Shown: positions 31,654-42,293, counted from the stretch's first letter. The stretch is 64,000 nucleotides of DNA from Caldicellulosiruptor kronotskyensis 2002 (GCF_000166775.1 NC_014720.1:1-64000); one strand, 5' to 3'. Numbers and translations: made by a program. Notes: a model not told the origin generated them from the sequence alone.

Positions 31654-34600
31654 TCTGATACCCCCCAGCTAACTTTGTCAAGCTTACAAATATTTTTTAT
31701 TTCACAAGCATTGCATTTTAATAGTGGAATTGAAATATCGGAAAGTTTTAAACTAAAATCTTGTATGGAATTTTTATCTATTTGCCTGTTATAGTATCTG
31801 TCAAATATTCTTTTAGCATCATTTGGATTATTTTGTTCCCAAATAGTTAACATTATTACAAATTCTAAGTAACTGAATAAAGGTATTTGTATTGTGCTTT
31901 TTTCGTTTGCTATTGATGTTATTATATATTTATCGTAAACAGACATAGCATTAAAATTGTTTATCTTCTTTTGAGCAATTCTTTTTATAAGTCTATAAAT
32001 ATAACCTTTTGTAAACTTAATGCAATCATCAAATTCTTTTTCATTCAATAAGGAGAAATAGCTTTTTAATCGAGCTTCATTATTTTTCATAATATTTATT
32101 AAATCGAGACAGTATTCATTATCGTGTATGCTATATACTTTTCCTGAGTATATTTGTGAGTGTTCATATAAGCAACTTGAAAAATAAAACCACGAAGAAA
32201 ATCTTCCTAATTGATAAGTGTCAAAATATGCAATATGTTTGCCATCACTTAGAAGTTTCTTATAGAAAAATAATTTTTTACAGTAATTATACAATACTAC
32301 TTCATTTCTTATAATTTTCTCTTTAAATTTACCCTTGCAGATTACTATGTTATTTTTATCAATGTTAATAGAACTTCTATTAATTCTTGGTTGATATTTA
32401 GGGCTTAAAGCAACTTCTTCTATGTTTTTGCCTTCTTTGCCCAAAATAGATATTAAATCTTCTATAAAGATTGAATGTGTTAATTCTTTATCTCCTTCTC
32501 TTTGAGAATAAGTAAAATATATTCTTTCTTGAGTAAAATCTAAAACGTTTTTGAAAAGATATTTTTCTAATTGCAAATGATAATCAAGTGAGTGAATATG
32601 CGCAGGTTTTTCGCATATTTTGTAATTCTCAATAATTTCTATAATCTCCTCTGAAAATGGAAATTCAAGTCTATATGGTCTTGGGTATTTATCATCTTCC
32701 GCCATTACAAAAAAGACATATTTAAATTTATGCATGTTCTCTAAATTTTCTACATTGAGGTAAAGCTCATCGTTTTCAAATTCTTCTGGTTCGTTTTTAA
32801 ATTCGTCTATTATGTTTATAATATTATTTGCAAAATATTCAACATCTGTAGTTAAAAACGAAGAAATACTTATTTCTTTTAAAGTCTCACTTATTTTCAA
32901 AATCAACTTTCTCTCAAAATCAGTTTCTGGATCTCCTACTTTTAAGATGTCATCAGAATCAAAATCGAGTAAATAATCCCTTATTTTTTCAATAAAGTTT
33001 TTTATACTTGTCTCTTCATCTTTCAATTTGTTTTTTATTTCATTTAATAGCAGGAGTATGTCTTCCATAACATTTAAAAAATCATCGGACACAGCTAAGA
33101 AAGGATGCCCGCTATATTTATTTAGCAATGATTTTTTTTCTTCTTTAATTCTCAGAGTAATTGCTATCCACTCAGAAATATCATTGCTGTTTCTAAAATA
33201 CTCTTGGATTATTCTAAATTGGAACAGGTAGTCACTCCACTTATCACTGTTATCAGTAAAATATTTCCAGTTAGAAAATAGTATAATTTTAAACTTATCT
33301 ACATCTATTCCTTTTACAATAAGTTCACACAACTGAATGATGAATTGAGCTACGGGGTAAGAAGAAATTGGTCTTTTTGCTTTTATAACATTAATCCTTT
33401 TAAAACATTTATCAAATAACTCTAATTTTTCTTTAAAGGACAGTTCAGAACCATTAATCTTTTTTATTTCTGTTCGAAAGAAATCGAATTTACTATAGTA
33501 GATCTTATTAAAAGAATTAATATCAATTGTTTTTAATTCTTCTTCAGACATCATCTTTTGATCAAACAAAAATACTCCATATTGGCGCAAAAGTGCATCT
33601 ATCATTTCTTCATGTTTATCCTTTTCGATACCTATTACAATAGCAATTTCATTTAAAATATTATTTATTTGATTTTTTAGGTCTTCTTTTTCTGGATCAA
33701 TTTTTTCTCTGATTAACTCTCCGATTTTCTTTATAACAAATATAAGTTCTTCTTCTCTGTTAGAAAATGGTTTGTAAATTATTATGGAATGGTCTTCTTG
33801 GTCTTTTTCAAAAGAAGTATCTTTTAAGAAATTATTGCGCACAGTAACTAACCATTTTTTTGGATTTTCAGGGGATGTATGTTCAGAATCAGTTGGTTTT
33901 GATAAATAAAAATTTTTACTAAAGTTTATAATTTCACTCAATTCAATATTAAACAGTGTTTTATAATATTGCAAAATAATTCCTTCAGTTTGATCCAAAA
34001 TGTTTGATTTAGAAATTAGGTATACTTCTTTATTAAGTTTTATAGCCTGTTGGATGATGAAATACTGGATATCATCAAAGAACAGAAAACCATCAAAAAA
34101 TATTACATTGTATTTGTTTAATACCTCCAACACTTTGCTTTTTAATTTATTAATGTAAACATCTTTTCCTATCAATTGATTTAACTGTTCACTATTGATT
34201 TTTATAGTAGGTGTATTTCCGATCCTTATATTCTCTAATTCATCCAAAAATTTATTAAAAAGTTCAAAAACGTTATAAAAAAAAGAGGGATATTTATCCT
34301 TTATATTGCTTAAAATTGATTGAGGAATTTTTGTAACCTCTCGAAAGATTAGAAATTGATATAATTCAAACAACTCATTTAACAAAGAATGATAAATATG
34401 ACACTCATCAGAAGTTTTGCTAAAATAGAAGTTTTTTATCAACTCATATAAAATTATCTTTTGGTCTAGTGTAGAAATATACTTTCCTTCTTTGTGAATT
34501 AAAAATCTTAAGTATTCTTTAAAATCTTCAAATGTACATAAGTTAAAGTCATCACAAGGTATTTCAGACGATTCATTATTTATGTGTCTGTATTTAACAA

Positions 34601-34760
34601 AATTAATGTTCATTTTTTTTCCTTGGATTAGCCTTAACCTTTTTAGATTTACGGTTGCAGTAATAAGAAGGAAGTTGCCTTTACTTTCTTCTATTTTATT
34701 TTTTAATCCTTCTATATTTTCATGACTTAATAATCTTACTTTATTATGTGTCTCTAACAT
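31650..34760 (-). CDS. AddB-like protein with an iron-sulfur staple
   Basis: The product is about 1036 residues. The tail has CNACEIKNIC (three Cys spaced 3 and 6 residues, about 12-21 residues from the end), and a further Cys lies in NYCKKLFFYKKL about 200 residues earlier. This C…CxxCx5C pattern is the 4Fe-4S staple of AddB-type helicase-nucleases. Unlike AddB, it has no Walker A motif near its N-terminus, and I cannot find the nuclease signature (GxIDRxD…DYKxG) between the cysteines. It may be a structural, DNA-holding subunit of the AddA-like helicase encoded next. The frame opens at a GTG at 34775; the ATG at 34760 is eight bases after a GTGAGGT site. Compared with the chromosomal core it is unusually AT-rich. 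Confidence 0.7.
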   Translation of the reverse strand: MLETHNKVRLLSHENIEGLKNKIEESKGNFLLITATVNLKRLRLIQGKKMNINFVKYRHINNESSEIPCDDFNLCTFEDFKEYLRFLIHKEGKYISTLDQKIILYELIKNFYFSKTSDECHIYHSLLNELFELYQFLIFREVTKIPQSILSNIKDKYPSFFYNVFELFNKFLDELENIRIGNTPTIKINSEQLNQLIGKDVYINKLKSKVLEVLNKYNVIFFDGFLFFDDIQYFIIQQAIKLNKEVYLISKSNILDQTEGIILQYYKTLFNIELSEIINFSKNFYLSKPTDSEHTSPENPKKWLVTVRNNFLKDTSFEKDQEDHSIIIYKPFSNREEELIFVIKKIGELIREKIDPEKEDLKNQINNILNEIAIVIGIEKDKHEEMIDALLRQYGVFLFDQKMMSEEELKTIDINSFNKIYYSKFDFFRTEIKKINGSELSFKEKLELFDKCFKRINVIKAKRPISSYPVAQFIIQLCELIVKGIDVDKFKIILFSNWKYFTDNSDKWSDYLFQFRIIQEYFRNSNDISEWIAITLRIKEEKKSLLNKYSGHPFLAVSDDFLNVMEDILLLLNEIKNKLKDEETSIKNFIEKIRDYLLDFDSDDILKVGDPETDFERKLILKISETLKEISISSFLTTDVEYFANNIINIIDEFKNEPEEFENDELYLNVENLENMHKFKYVFFVMAEDDKYPRPYRLEFPFSEEIIEIIENYKICEKPAHIHSLDYHLQLEKYLFKNVLDFTQERIYFTYSQREGDKELTHSIFIEDLISILGKEGKNIEEVALSPKYQPRINRSSINIDKNNIVICKGKFKEKIIRNEVVLYNYCKKLFFYKKLLSDGKHIAYFDTYQLGRFSSWFYFSSCLYEHSQIYSGKVYSIHDNEYCLDLINIMKNNEARLKSYFSLLNEKEFDDCIKFTKGYIYRLIKRIAQKKINNFNAMSVYDKYIITSIANEKSTIQIPLFSYLEFVIMLTIWEQNNPNDAKRIFDRYYNRQIDKNSIQDFSLKLSDISIPLLKCNACEIKNICKLDKVSWGVSD

Positions 34761-34781
34761 TTTTATAAACCTCACTTTGTT

Positions 34782-35759
34782 TTAGTGATTTGGATGAAAT
34801 ACTTTAAATAATATTTTATCTCCTAACAATGAAACTCTATCTTTTATTACAGTTATGTTGAATTTTTCTTTTATTTTTATTGCTAATTCCTCAATGCTCT
34901 CTTGAGGAATTTTGGGATTTTCTAAATCTACTTTTTCTCTGTAAATTTTGTTTTTAAGCTTATATAGCTTCACTAAGTTTTCAAAGGGTCTATGGAGGGA
35001 AAATTCATTTCTATCTAAATCAATAATATAATTTCTAAACCATTCATTGTACTGGATAAATTTATAAAGTGCTCTCTCTTCTAAAGGGATTTCTTCTAAA
35101 AAGTTATGAGGTGACTTTTTTATTATTTGCAATAAAACTTTCTCAATGTCCTGGGATTCTTCTTTATTAATAGTAACAGCCGTTTTATTAATTTTTTTCA
35201 AGAGCAATGACTTTTTTAATTCGCTATCTAATTCTTCTACTTCAGATAATGTTTGTTTTTCTTTAGACTGGTTAATGAAATTATCTAATATTGTGGCTAA
35301 TGTTTCATCCACTTCAATAGAACTTTTGATTACCTCTTCTATATATTGCAACATACTCGAAGTTAAATTACACACAATTCCGCTTTCTTTTATATTACTC
35401 TCGCCTACTTTTACTAATCCGATACCGCTTTTTGTCAGATTGTGACTTCCTATGATTGCAAATTTATCATCGAAGTAATAGTTTTTCGAATGCATATCAA
35501 AATTAATATATACCTTCCATTTGTATTTTTTGATACTTTCTTCAAATTTAAATTCACTTACAGAATTATAAAAGTCTTTTAAATCAAACCTCAAAACAAT
35601 TACTTTTTCTATGTTGTCTTTTTTATTTTTTATCAATTCATTGTTTACAAACAGGAAAGCCTCATAGGTTACATATGCACTCAATATTGTTATCTTTTTC
35701 TCTAAAGTGGGAATGTACCTAATAAACTCATCTTTCAATGTAGTAACAAAATGTAACAT
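34782..35759 (-). CDS. Phospholipase D-family (HKD) nuclease-like protein
   Basis: The 325-residue protein has one HKD motif: His 90, Lys 92 and Asp 97 in HSKNYYFDDKF, followed by the typical GSHNLTKSG turn. Single-motif PLD proteins such as Nuc and the restriction enzyme BfiI work as dimers with one shared active site. The N-terminal 60 residues (ITILSAYVTYEAFLFV) fit the PLD fold; the C-terminal 170 are helical and unknown. It is the first gene of the minus operon, with GGGGAG nine bases before the ATG, and probably supplies the nuclease that the AddA- and AddB-like proteins lack. Confidence 0.8.
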   Translation of the reverse strand: MLHFVTTLKDEFIRYIPTLEKKITILSAYVTYEAFLFVNNELIKNKKDNIEKVIVLRFDLKDFYNSVSEFKFEESIKKYKWKVYINFDMHSKNYYFDDKFAIIGSHNLTKSGIGLVKVGESNIKESGIVCNLTSSMLQYIEEVIKSSIEVDETLATILDNFINQSKEKQTLSEVEELDSELKKSLLLKKINKTAVTINKEESQDIEKVLLQIIKKSPHNFLEEIPLEERALYKFIQYNEWFRNYIIDLDRNEFSLHRPFENLVKLYKLKNKIYREKVDLENPKIPQESIEELAIKIKEKFNITVIKDRVSLLGDKILFKVFHPNH

Positions 35760-36131
35760 CTCATTTGTCTCCCCATCTGTCGTTGTGAGAGTTATATGTA
35801 TACTTCAACATATTTTAATTTGTAGATTAAGTAAGTCAGATATTGAAGTAGAAATAAACTGAGTACTTAATATAATATTACCATAGATTATGAAATTTTG
35901 CATTACCTTTTATGGATATTAAATTATAATAAATCCATGATGAAGTTAATTTAGCCTAAATTTATTTGTTTTTTCTTCATTGAGCTTAGTGATTCAAAGA
36001 GTACTAATATAGTGCTTTGAAATTTATTCTAAGAAGAGTTTTCAGAAAACTGTACAAACATAAGTTGGTGTGATATAATTATCTTTAAACATAAATTGAC
36101 TTGAATAAAGGTAAGTAATTGAGGTACAAAA
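35760..36131. promoter_or_regulatory. Divergent regulatory region between the two defence operons
   Basis: This 372-bp AT-rich stretch has no ORF. For the plus operon TGTACA (36051-36056) and TATAAT (36074-36079) are 17 bp apart, about 50 bp before sspD. Minus-strand promoter elements are less clear. Shared control of both operons from here is inferred from the layout. No operator repeat was recognised. Confidence 0.6.
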
Positions 36132-37835
36132 ATGATTATAAGATATTGTGAGAACTGTAAGGTAGAATACTATGACTTGTATTCATCTGCGTGTCCAAAG
36201 TGTAATCAAAAGATGTCTTTAACTTCAAAAATATACTATTGTGAAAAGTGCAATGTACCCATTTATTCAGAAAGATGCGAAGTATGTGGGTCAGAAGGAA
36301 AATATCTAGCAACAGATGTTCGCCCGGTTTTTCTAAAAGAAAGGTTACTAATGGAGTTAATCCTTAACAAACCTTTTGAATTAAAATATTCGTCAGTTTG
36401 GGCTGATATTAGTGGTAATAGATATTTCATAGATGGTAAAGAATTGCGGATAAATAAAAAACAAGTTTACAATAATCTCTCAGAATCAGACTTAAAAGAA
36501 ATTAGTGGGAAACTGAGAGAAGTAGAAGACGAAGAAGAAAAAGAAAAATTTGATGAATCAATCAAAAAATTTATTGTGGCAAATAGTTCTCACTTTCAAA
36601 AAATATTATTTGAAGCAAAAAATTTTATAAAGGAAAATACAAAAGGATATAATTTGGACGAAATATTTATATCTTTTAGCGGTGGCAAGGACTCTACTGT
36701 TGTTAGTGATTTGGTAATGAAAGCTTTGAGCACGTCAAAAATAATACATATTCACGGGGACACTACACTAGAATTTCCTTTTACTACTGAATATGTAAAT
36801 AGGTTTAGAAAAAATAATCCATATACCCCACTAATTATTGCAAGCAATAAAGATGCGAACTTTTTTGAATTGTGTGATATTTTAGGACCGCCAAGTAGAG
36901 TGATGCGATGGTGTTGTACAGTCTTCAAAACTGGTCCAATTACTAAAAAAATTAATATGCTTTTCAAAAATAAAGAAAAAGTATTAACATTTTATGGAAT
37001 AAGAAGCAGCGAAAGTAATAGCAGAAGTAAGTATAGTGAAGTTACTATAAGCCCTAAAATTACAAGGCAAGTAGTAATTTCTCCTATATTTAATTGGACA
37101 GATTTTGATGTATGGCTTTATATTCTAACTACAGGAATTGATTTTAATGAAGCATACAAATTAGGCTATACAAGAGTAGGTTGTTGGTGCTGTCCAAATA
37201 ATAGTGAATGGTCGCAATTTTTGTCGCGTATATATTTGACAGAGATGACAGAGAAATGGGAAAAGCTGCTTGTAGATTTTGCAAGAAGATTGGGAAAAGA
37301 AGATGCAGAAATTTATGTTAAAGAAGGTAAGTGGAAGGCAAGGCAAGGTGGAGAGGGATTAGAATATAGTAATAACTCAATTATCAGTTATAAACCTTGC
37401 AGCAATGAAGAAAATACTTTTTATTATGAACTTAAAAAGCCGATTTCTAAACAACTATATGAATATTTCAAACCGTTTGGAGAGTTGAATTTTGAAATAG
37501 GGAACAAATTATTGGGAGAAGTTTATGTGCTCGATAGTAACAAAAATGTTGTATTAAAGTTGCAAGGTATTGAAGGTGATACAAATTTAAAAGTCAGTGT
37601 TTATGGCAGTAAATCAAAAATAATGAAACAAAAAATAGATGCCCAAATTACAAAATATCAGATGTGTATAGGATGTTTGGCTTGTGAGAGTATATGTCCT
37701 CTGGGTGCGATAAAAATCATTGAAAATGAATACAAAATAGATGACAATAGATGTGTAAGATGCGGAAATTGTATTCATTATTTTGATGGGGGCTGTTATA
37801 TAAGAAAAGTGTTAACTATAAAAAGAGGTGTTTAA
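36132..37835 (+). CDS. sspD: SspD-like PAPS-reductase/ATP-pyrophosphatase (phosphorothioation)
   Basis: SspD, like DndC, is thought to activate the DNA backbone with ATP for sulfur insertion. The 567-residue product has two N-terminal zinc-ribbon pairs (Cys 6/9/21/24, then CEKC…CEVC), then the PP-loop domain with SGGKDS at 183-188, the WCCTVFKTGP segment and the GCWCC cluster region near residues 353-357. Its C-terminus is a two-cluster ferredoxin (CIGCLACESIC and CVRCGNC). The ferredoxin may deliver electrons or stabilise iron-sulfur chemistry. It opens the plus operon and is five bases from sspB. The family is secure; SspD rather than a generic PAPS reductase follows from the DUF4007 and desulfurase neighbours. 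Confidence 0.85.
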   Translation: MIIRYCENCKVEYYDLYSSACPKCNQKMSLTSKIYYCEKCNVPIYSERCEVCGSEGKYLATDVRPVFLKERLLMELILNKPFELKYSSVWADISGNRYFIDGKELRINKKQVYNNLSESDLKEISGKLREVEDEEEKEKFDESIKKFIVANSSHFQKILFEAKNFIKENTKGYNLDEIFISFSGGKDSTVVSDLVMKALSTSKIIHIHGDTTLEFPFTTEYVNRFRKNNPYTPLIIASNKDANFFELCDILGPPSRVMRWCCTVFKTGPITKKINMLFKNKEKVLTFYGIRSSESNSRSKYSEVTISPKITRQVVISPIFNWTDFDVWLYILTTGIDFNEAYKLGYTRVGCWCCPNNSEWSQFLSRIYLTEMTEKWEKLLVDFARRLGKEDAEIYVKEGKWKARQGGEGLEYSNNSIISYKPCSNEENTFYYELKKPISKQLYEYFKPFGELNFEIGNKLLGEVYVLDSNKNVVLKLQGIEGDTNLKVSVYGSKSKIMKQKIDAQITKYQMCIGCLACESICPLGAIKIIENEYKIDDNRCVRCGNCIHYFDGGCYIRKVLTIKRGV

Positions 37836-37840
37836 GTATT

Positions 37841-38740
37841 ATGGAAAATGTGAAATATAAATTGAAAGGACACGGTTCGTTTTACATCAGAGAAGGCTGG
37901 CTTCAGAAAGGATTAAAGAAATTTCAAGCAGAAGGACCTGATTTGTTCAGCAAAAGAGAAGCAAATGAAATTTTAGGTGTTGGAGCAAATATGGTCAGTG
38001 CAATAAAGTATTGGCTTATCTCGACTGGATTATTGGAATATAGCAATGATAAAAAAACTTTATGTATTAGCTCATTGGGAGAAAAAATACGCCAATATGA
38101 TCCGTATTTTGAGGACTATTTTACACTTTGGATACTTCATTATAATATTGCAACTAACAAGGAATATTGTACATTATGGTACTTATTTTTTAATAAAATA
38201 GATGTCAAATATTTTTCAAAGCAAGAGCTATTCGAACTTATGAAGGAGAAATTTGAGGAAATTTTCAAACCTACCAAATATTCAACTCAGTCTTTAGAAG
38301 ACGACTGCGAATGTATCTTAAAAATGTATTTGTATAATAAGTACGAAGAAGTTTCACCAGAAGATAATTTGATCTCTCCATTTGCAAAATTAGGTTTAAT
38401 TAAATTTAAAGACAGAAAAAAGGGTGTGTATGAAAAAGGAAGTCCCAATTTCAATTTATTGCCTCCATTAGTTATTTTGTATGCTCTCGTGGACTATTTG
38501 AACGGAAAAACAGCTATTGATTTAGAGGAAGTTGTCTTTGGAAGCAATGCAATTGGCAAAATATTCAATATTGATAATTTTGCTTTTTACAGATATTTGG
38601 ATATTTTGGAAAAGCAAGGGTATGTCAAAATAGTAAGGACTGCAGACCTGAATACCCTTTATGTAAATTTAAATAGCAAAAATGACGTTTTGGAGGAGTA
38701 TTACACTCATGAAGCAAGGAATAGATATGTCTATAACTAA
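37841..38740 (+). CDS. sspB: SspB-like DUF4007 protein (DNA nickase)
   Basis: The 299-residue product is a DUF4007 protein. It has the typical start GHGSFYIREGWLQKG, then DLFSKREANEILGVGANMVSAIKYWLISTGLLEY, which is the conserved N-terminal winged-helix-like block. In studied Ssp systems the DUF4007 protein SspB nicks DNA so that sulfur can enter one strand. Here it lies between sspD and sspC as part of the same transcription unit and overlaps the next gene by a few codons. The family is clear; nickase activity is taken from the characterised homologue. Confidence 0.88.
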   Translation: MENVKYKLKGHGSFYIREGWLQKGLKKFQAEGPDLFSKREANEILGVGANMVSAIKYWLISTGLLEYSNDKKTLCISSLGEKIRQYDPYFEDYFTLWILHYNIATNKEYCTLWYLFFNKIDVKYFSKQELFELMKEKFEEIFKPTKYSTQSLEDDCECILKMYLYNKYEEVSPEDNLISPFAKLGLIKFKDRKKGVYEKGSPNFNLLPPLVILYALVDYLNGKTAIDLEEVVFGSNAIGKIFNIDNFAFYRYLDILEKQGYVKIVRTADLNTLYVNLNSKNDVLEEYYTHEARNRYVYN

Positions 38741-41700
38741 ATATAGTGATTTCATTGAAGTAGAAGAAGCTTATAATTACTCGATAAATTTGAGATATGA
38801 TTTAAACAATTTACAAAAGGTAAGAGCTTTTATACCAACAGAAAAGAACGTAACTTTATTAAAAAATTTATTGTCGAATGTGTTGAGTAAAAATAAGAAA
38901 GCTAATATTGTTATTGGACCTTATGGGAAGGGAAAATCTTATGTATATCTTATTCTCCTTTTTATTTTGTCATTGCCTAAAGAAACTAGTAATGAAAACA
39001 GTGCAAAGATAACTGTTTTAAATGAATTAGTTGAGAAAATAGGCAGAATCGATTCACAAGTTGTTGAAATGATTGATGAAATTATAAAGAAAAAAATTTC
39101 TTATCTACCTGTGATAATAAATTACTCATATAAGGATATTCAACAAATGTTTTTTACAGCCTTGAATGAAGTAATTGAAAGAGAAAATCTTTCAAGGTTA
39201 AAGATTTTTACTTCGTTTGATGCGGCAATAGAAAAAATAAATTCATGGAGTAATGAGTATCCAGAGGCATCAAAAAAATTTGAGGAATATTTAGAACAGT
39301 TGAACATTTCAAAAAAGGATTTTGTAAACAAATTAAAAGAATGCGATTTTGAGGCGTATGACTTATTTATCACAATATATAGAAAAGTCACAGCAGGTGC
39401 AGAATTTAATCCTTTTCTTAATGATGATGTAGTAAATACATATAAAACATTTTCGTACAAGCTTAGAGAAACAGGACTATACAATGGGATTTATATTGTT
39501 TTTGATGAGTTTAGTAAGTTTATTGAAGAAGCTGTAAACGAAAAAAGGAATCCTCAGCTGAAAATAATTCAGGACATAGCTGAAGCGGTTGAGAGAGATG
39601 ACGAAGGTTTAATTTACTTTGATGGAATTATGCATAAACCGTTTGACCATTATTTGAAAAATGCCTCATCAATACGGCAGGACCAATTCAGAGCAGTAGA
39701 GGGAAGGTTCCGAGAAATTTATTTTATAAATACAATGAAAGATGATTATAGTTTAATAGAACAAGTAATAAAGAAAGATGAGACAAGGTTCAACATTATT
39801 TGGAATAGACAAAAAAGCAAGATTGAAGAGATATTTTTACAGGCTAAAAGTTTGTTTTCACCTATATATAGTGAAGAAGAACTGAAAGAATTGGCTAAAA
39901 AAAGTTTTCCGCTAAATCCAGTAACGTTATTTGTATTGCCTAAATTATGTGAGTTAGTAGCCCAGAATGAAAGAACACTTTTTACTTTTTTGACTGGACG
40001 AGAAAGAGGAGGCTTTTTGCATTTTCTTGAGAAAAAGCTTAATGGGGATAATATTGAGTTACTGAATGTGGATATGCTTTTTGACTATTTTGAATTTTCA
40101 TTCAAAAAAGAAATTTTTAACAAAAAGATAATAGAAATTTATTCAATTGTCCAAAGAGCTTTGCAATTAACAGATAGCGATGATGAAAGAAAGATATTGA
40201 AAGCATTGGCAATATTCTATATGGTAGACGAGATGGAAAGATTGCCACCGAAAGAGGAGTTTTTAAAATGTGCTTTGCAAATTGATGAAGATAAATTTGA
40301 TCAAATTGTTCAAGATTTACTTAAAAAGAAAGTCATAATAAGGAGAAAGAGTAATCAATTTTTGGATTTTTTGGCTTCACGAATAGAAGATTTAGATGAA
40401 AAAATTAATCTGTACAAAACTTTGAAAGTAAAAGAGATAAATGTAGGACAAACAATTGAGAAGATAAGAGGTTTAGAGTTTAATTTGCCTCGAAGATATA
40501 ATGATGAATTTGAAATGACAAGATACTTTTACAAAATATTTATGGAATTGAATGAGTTAGAACGTATCAATAGATATAAAGACATAGAAAATATAAGATT
40601 TGCAGATGGATATGTAATATACTTAATATGGTACAATAAAGAGGATATAGCAAAGGCAATAGAAAAAATAACACAAATAAATGATAAGAGAATTGTTCTT
40701 TGTGTGCCCCAGAGGTCATTTGAAAGGATAGAGGATTTAAGGGAATATTTAGCACTACAACTTTTAATAGAAGAAGCAAAAAAAGAACAAGATGAAACGC
40801 TCATATATAACTTAGAAATTTTGTTAGAAGATATTGAACAGTTATTGTACAATTATTTAGAAGGATTATTTGATTACAATGAATGTCAGTTTTATACTTG
40901 TGAAAAAGGTTTTCAAAAAATAGAGACTGAAAAACAGCTAAGTTCTTTTTTGTCTGATATCTGTGAAGAAGTATATTGTTTAACTCCCATAATAAATAAT
41001 GAAATGATTAATAAAAACAATTTAACGCCACAAATGCAAAAGGCTTTAGCGTCGGCGATTGAGCATATTTTAAAAGGCAATTATGATATAGAAGGAAATA
41101 AGCCAGAGAAAACTATAATAAAGTGTGCTATCATAAACAAGGGTTTGTTACGCCAAGAAATTAAAGATTCAAACCTAGAAAAGGTGTTAAAAGAAGTGGA
41201 AATCTTTCTCCAGAAAGCCTGTGGTTATAAAAAATCATTTTGTGAGTTGTATGAAACCTTGCAAAACCCACCGTATGGTCTTAGAAGGGGAGTTATACCT
41301 TTATTCTTAGCTTTTAAAATAAAAAATTTACTTTCTAACACTGTGTTTTACTATAATGACAAAGAAATAGAGTTTAATCCTGCCATCTTTAATGGAATAA
41401 ATGAAAATCCTGGCCAATATTCTTTACTTGTTGATGAGAATGCAGTCGAAAAAGAAAGTTATCTTGAGAAGTTAGAAAGTCTATTTAGTGATTACCTGAT
41501 GGATAACAACAAAAGCAGATATGCAAAAATTTATCAAGCTATGAAAAGATGGTATTTTTCGTTACCTCCTATAACCCAAAATACTGACAAAATTGAAATA
41601 AAAGAGGTGTGTTCTGTAGAACAGTTGAAAACATTCAAAAGAGAAATTTCTAAAATAGACCAAAATCCCTTTGAGTTCGTTAGTTATAAACTTCTGAAAA

Positions 41701-42293
41701 TTTTTGGCAGTAATTCATATAAGGAAGTTGCTGAAAAAATAAAAAAGCTTAAGATAATTCTTGATAATTATCTGGAAAATATAGTTGTAAATGTTGTTAT
41801 AGAAATTAAAAATATCTTGGGTATAGAAAGTGAAAATACTTTTGCAAGTGGTTTGAGGAAATGGTATTTGTCATTACCCGAGATGACTAAAAGCAGATTT
41901 ATTAATGATACAGTTAACTCTTTTTTAAGATATCTGAAGAAGTTAGAGGATTATGAAGATAAAAAAATTGTTTCTGATTTATCCTCAATTTTGCTGGGTA
42001 TCGATATTTATAATTGGAATGACAATAGCTATAAAAATTTTATTGAGAAAATCAAGGATATAATTCGAACCCTGCAAGAACAAAAAAATAAATCTATCTC
42101 CGATTTTATAAAAATTTCATATAACAATGGTGACAGGGAAGAGAACAAAATAATAGAAAAGGTTGAGATTTCAGAAATAGGGAATACATTAAAAGATGCT
42201 CTTGAGGAGATATTAAATGAATTTGGAAATTCAATTGATGATACTGAGAAACTTAACGTGTTAGCTTCAATAATATTAGAACATCTAAAATAA
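38727..42293 (+). CDS. sspC: SspC-like large P-loop ATPase
   Basis: The product is about 1188 residues. A Walker A motif GPYGKGKS lies at 64-71 and a Walker B-like YIVFDEFSKFIEE near residue 255. The rest is a long helical protein resembling the large ATPases of defence systems (BrxC/PglY-like and SspC). In Ssp, the ATPase is required for modification. Three starts are possible: ATG 38682, ATG 38709 (GGAGG 12 bases upstream) and ATG 38727 (AAGGA six bases upstream), all overlapping sspB. I chose 38727. It sits 18 bases before sspA in the operon. Sequence alone gives the ATPase; the SspC role is from context. Confidence 0.8.
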   Translation: MSITKYSDFIEVEEAYNYSINLRYDLNNLQKVRAFIPTEKNVTLLKNLLSNVLSKNKKANIVIGPYGKGKSYVYLILLFILSLPKETSNENSAKITVLNELVEKIGRIDSQVVEMIDEIIKKKISYLPVIINYSYKDIQQMFFTALNEVIERENLSRLKIFTSFDAAIEKINSWSNEYPEASKKFEEYLEQLNISKKDFVNKLKECDFEAYDLFITIYRKVTAGAEFNPFLNDDVVNTYKTFSYKLRETGLYNGIYIVFDEFSKFIEEAVNEKRNPQLKIIQDIAEAVERDDEGLIYFDGIMHKPFDHYLKNASSIRQDQFRAVEGRFREIYFINTMKDDYSLIEQVIKKDETRFNIIWNRQKSKIEEIFLQAKSLFSPIYSEEELKELAKKSFPLNPVTLFVLPKLCELVAQNERTLFTFLTGRERGGFLHFLEKKLNGDNIELLNVDMLFDYFEFSFKKEIFNKKIIEIYSIVQRALQLTDSDDERKILKALAIFYMVDEMERLPPKEEFLKCALQIDEDKFDQIVQDLLKKKVIIRRKSNQFLDFLASRIEDLDEKINLYKTLKVKEINVGQTIEKIRGLEFNLPRRYNDEFEMTRYFYKIFMELNELERINRYKDIENIRFADGYVIYLIWYNKEDIAKAIEKITQINDKRIVLCVPQRSFERIEDLREYLALQLLIEEAKKEQDETLIYNLEILLEDIEQLLYNYLEGLFDYNECQFYTCEKGFQKIETEKQLSSFLSDICEEVYCLTPIINNEMINKNNLTPQMQKALASAIEHILKGNYDIEGNKPEKTIIKCAIINKGLLRQEIKDSNLEKVLKEVEIFLQKACGYKKSFCELYETLQNPPYGLRRGVIPLFLAFKIKNLLSNTVFYYNDKEIEFNPAIFNGINENPGQYSLLVDENAVEKESYLEKLESLFSDYLMDNNKSRYAKIYQAMKRWYFSLPPITQNTDKIEIKEVCSVEQLKTFKREISKIDQNPFEFVSYKLLKIFGSNSYKEVAEKIKKLKIILDNYLENIVVNVVIEIKNILGIESENTFASGLRKWYLSLPEMTKSRFINDTVNSFLRYLKKLEDYEDKKIVSDLSSILLGIDIYNWNDNSYKNFIEKIKDIIRTLQEQKNKSISDFIKISYNNGDREENKIIEKVEISEIGNTLKDALEEILNEFGNSIDDTEKLNVLASIILEHLK

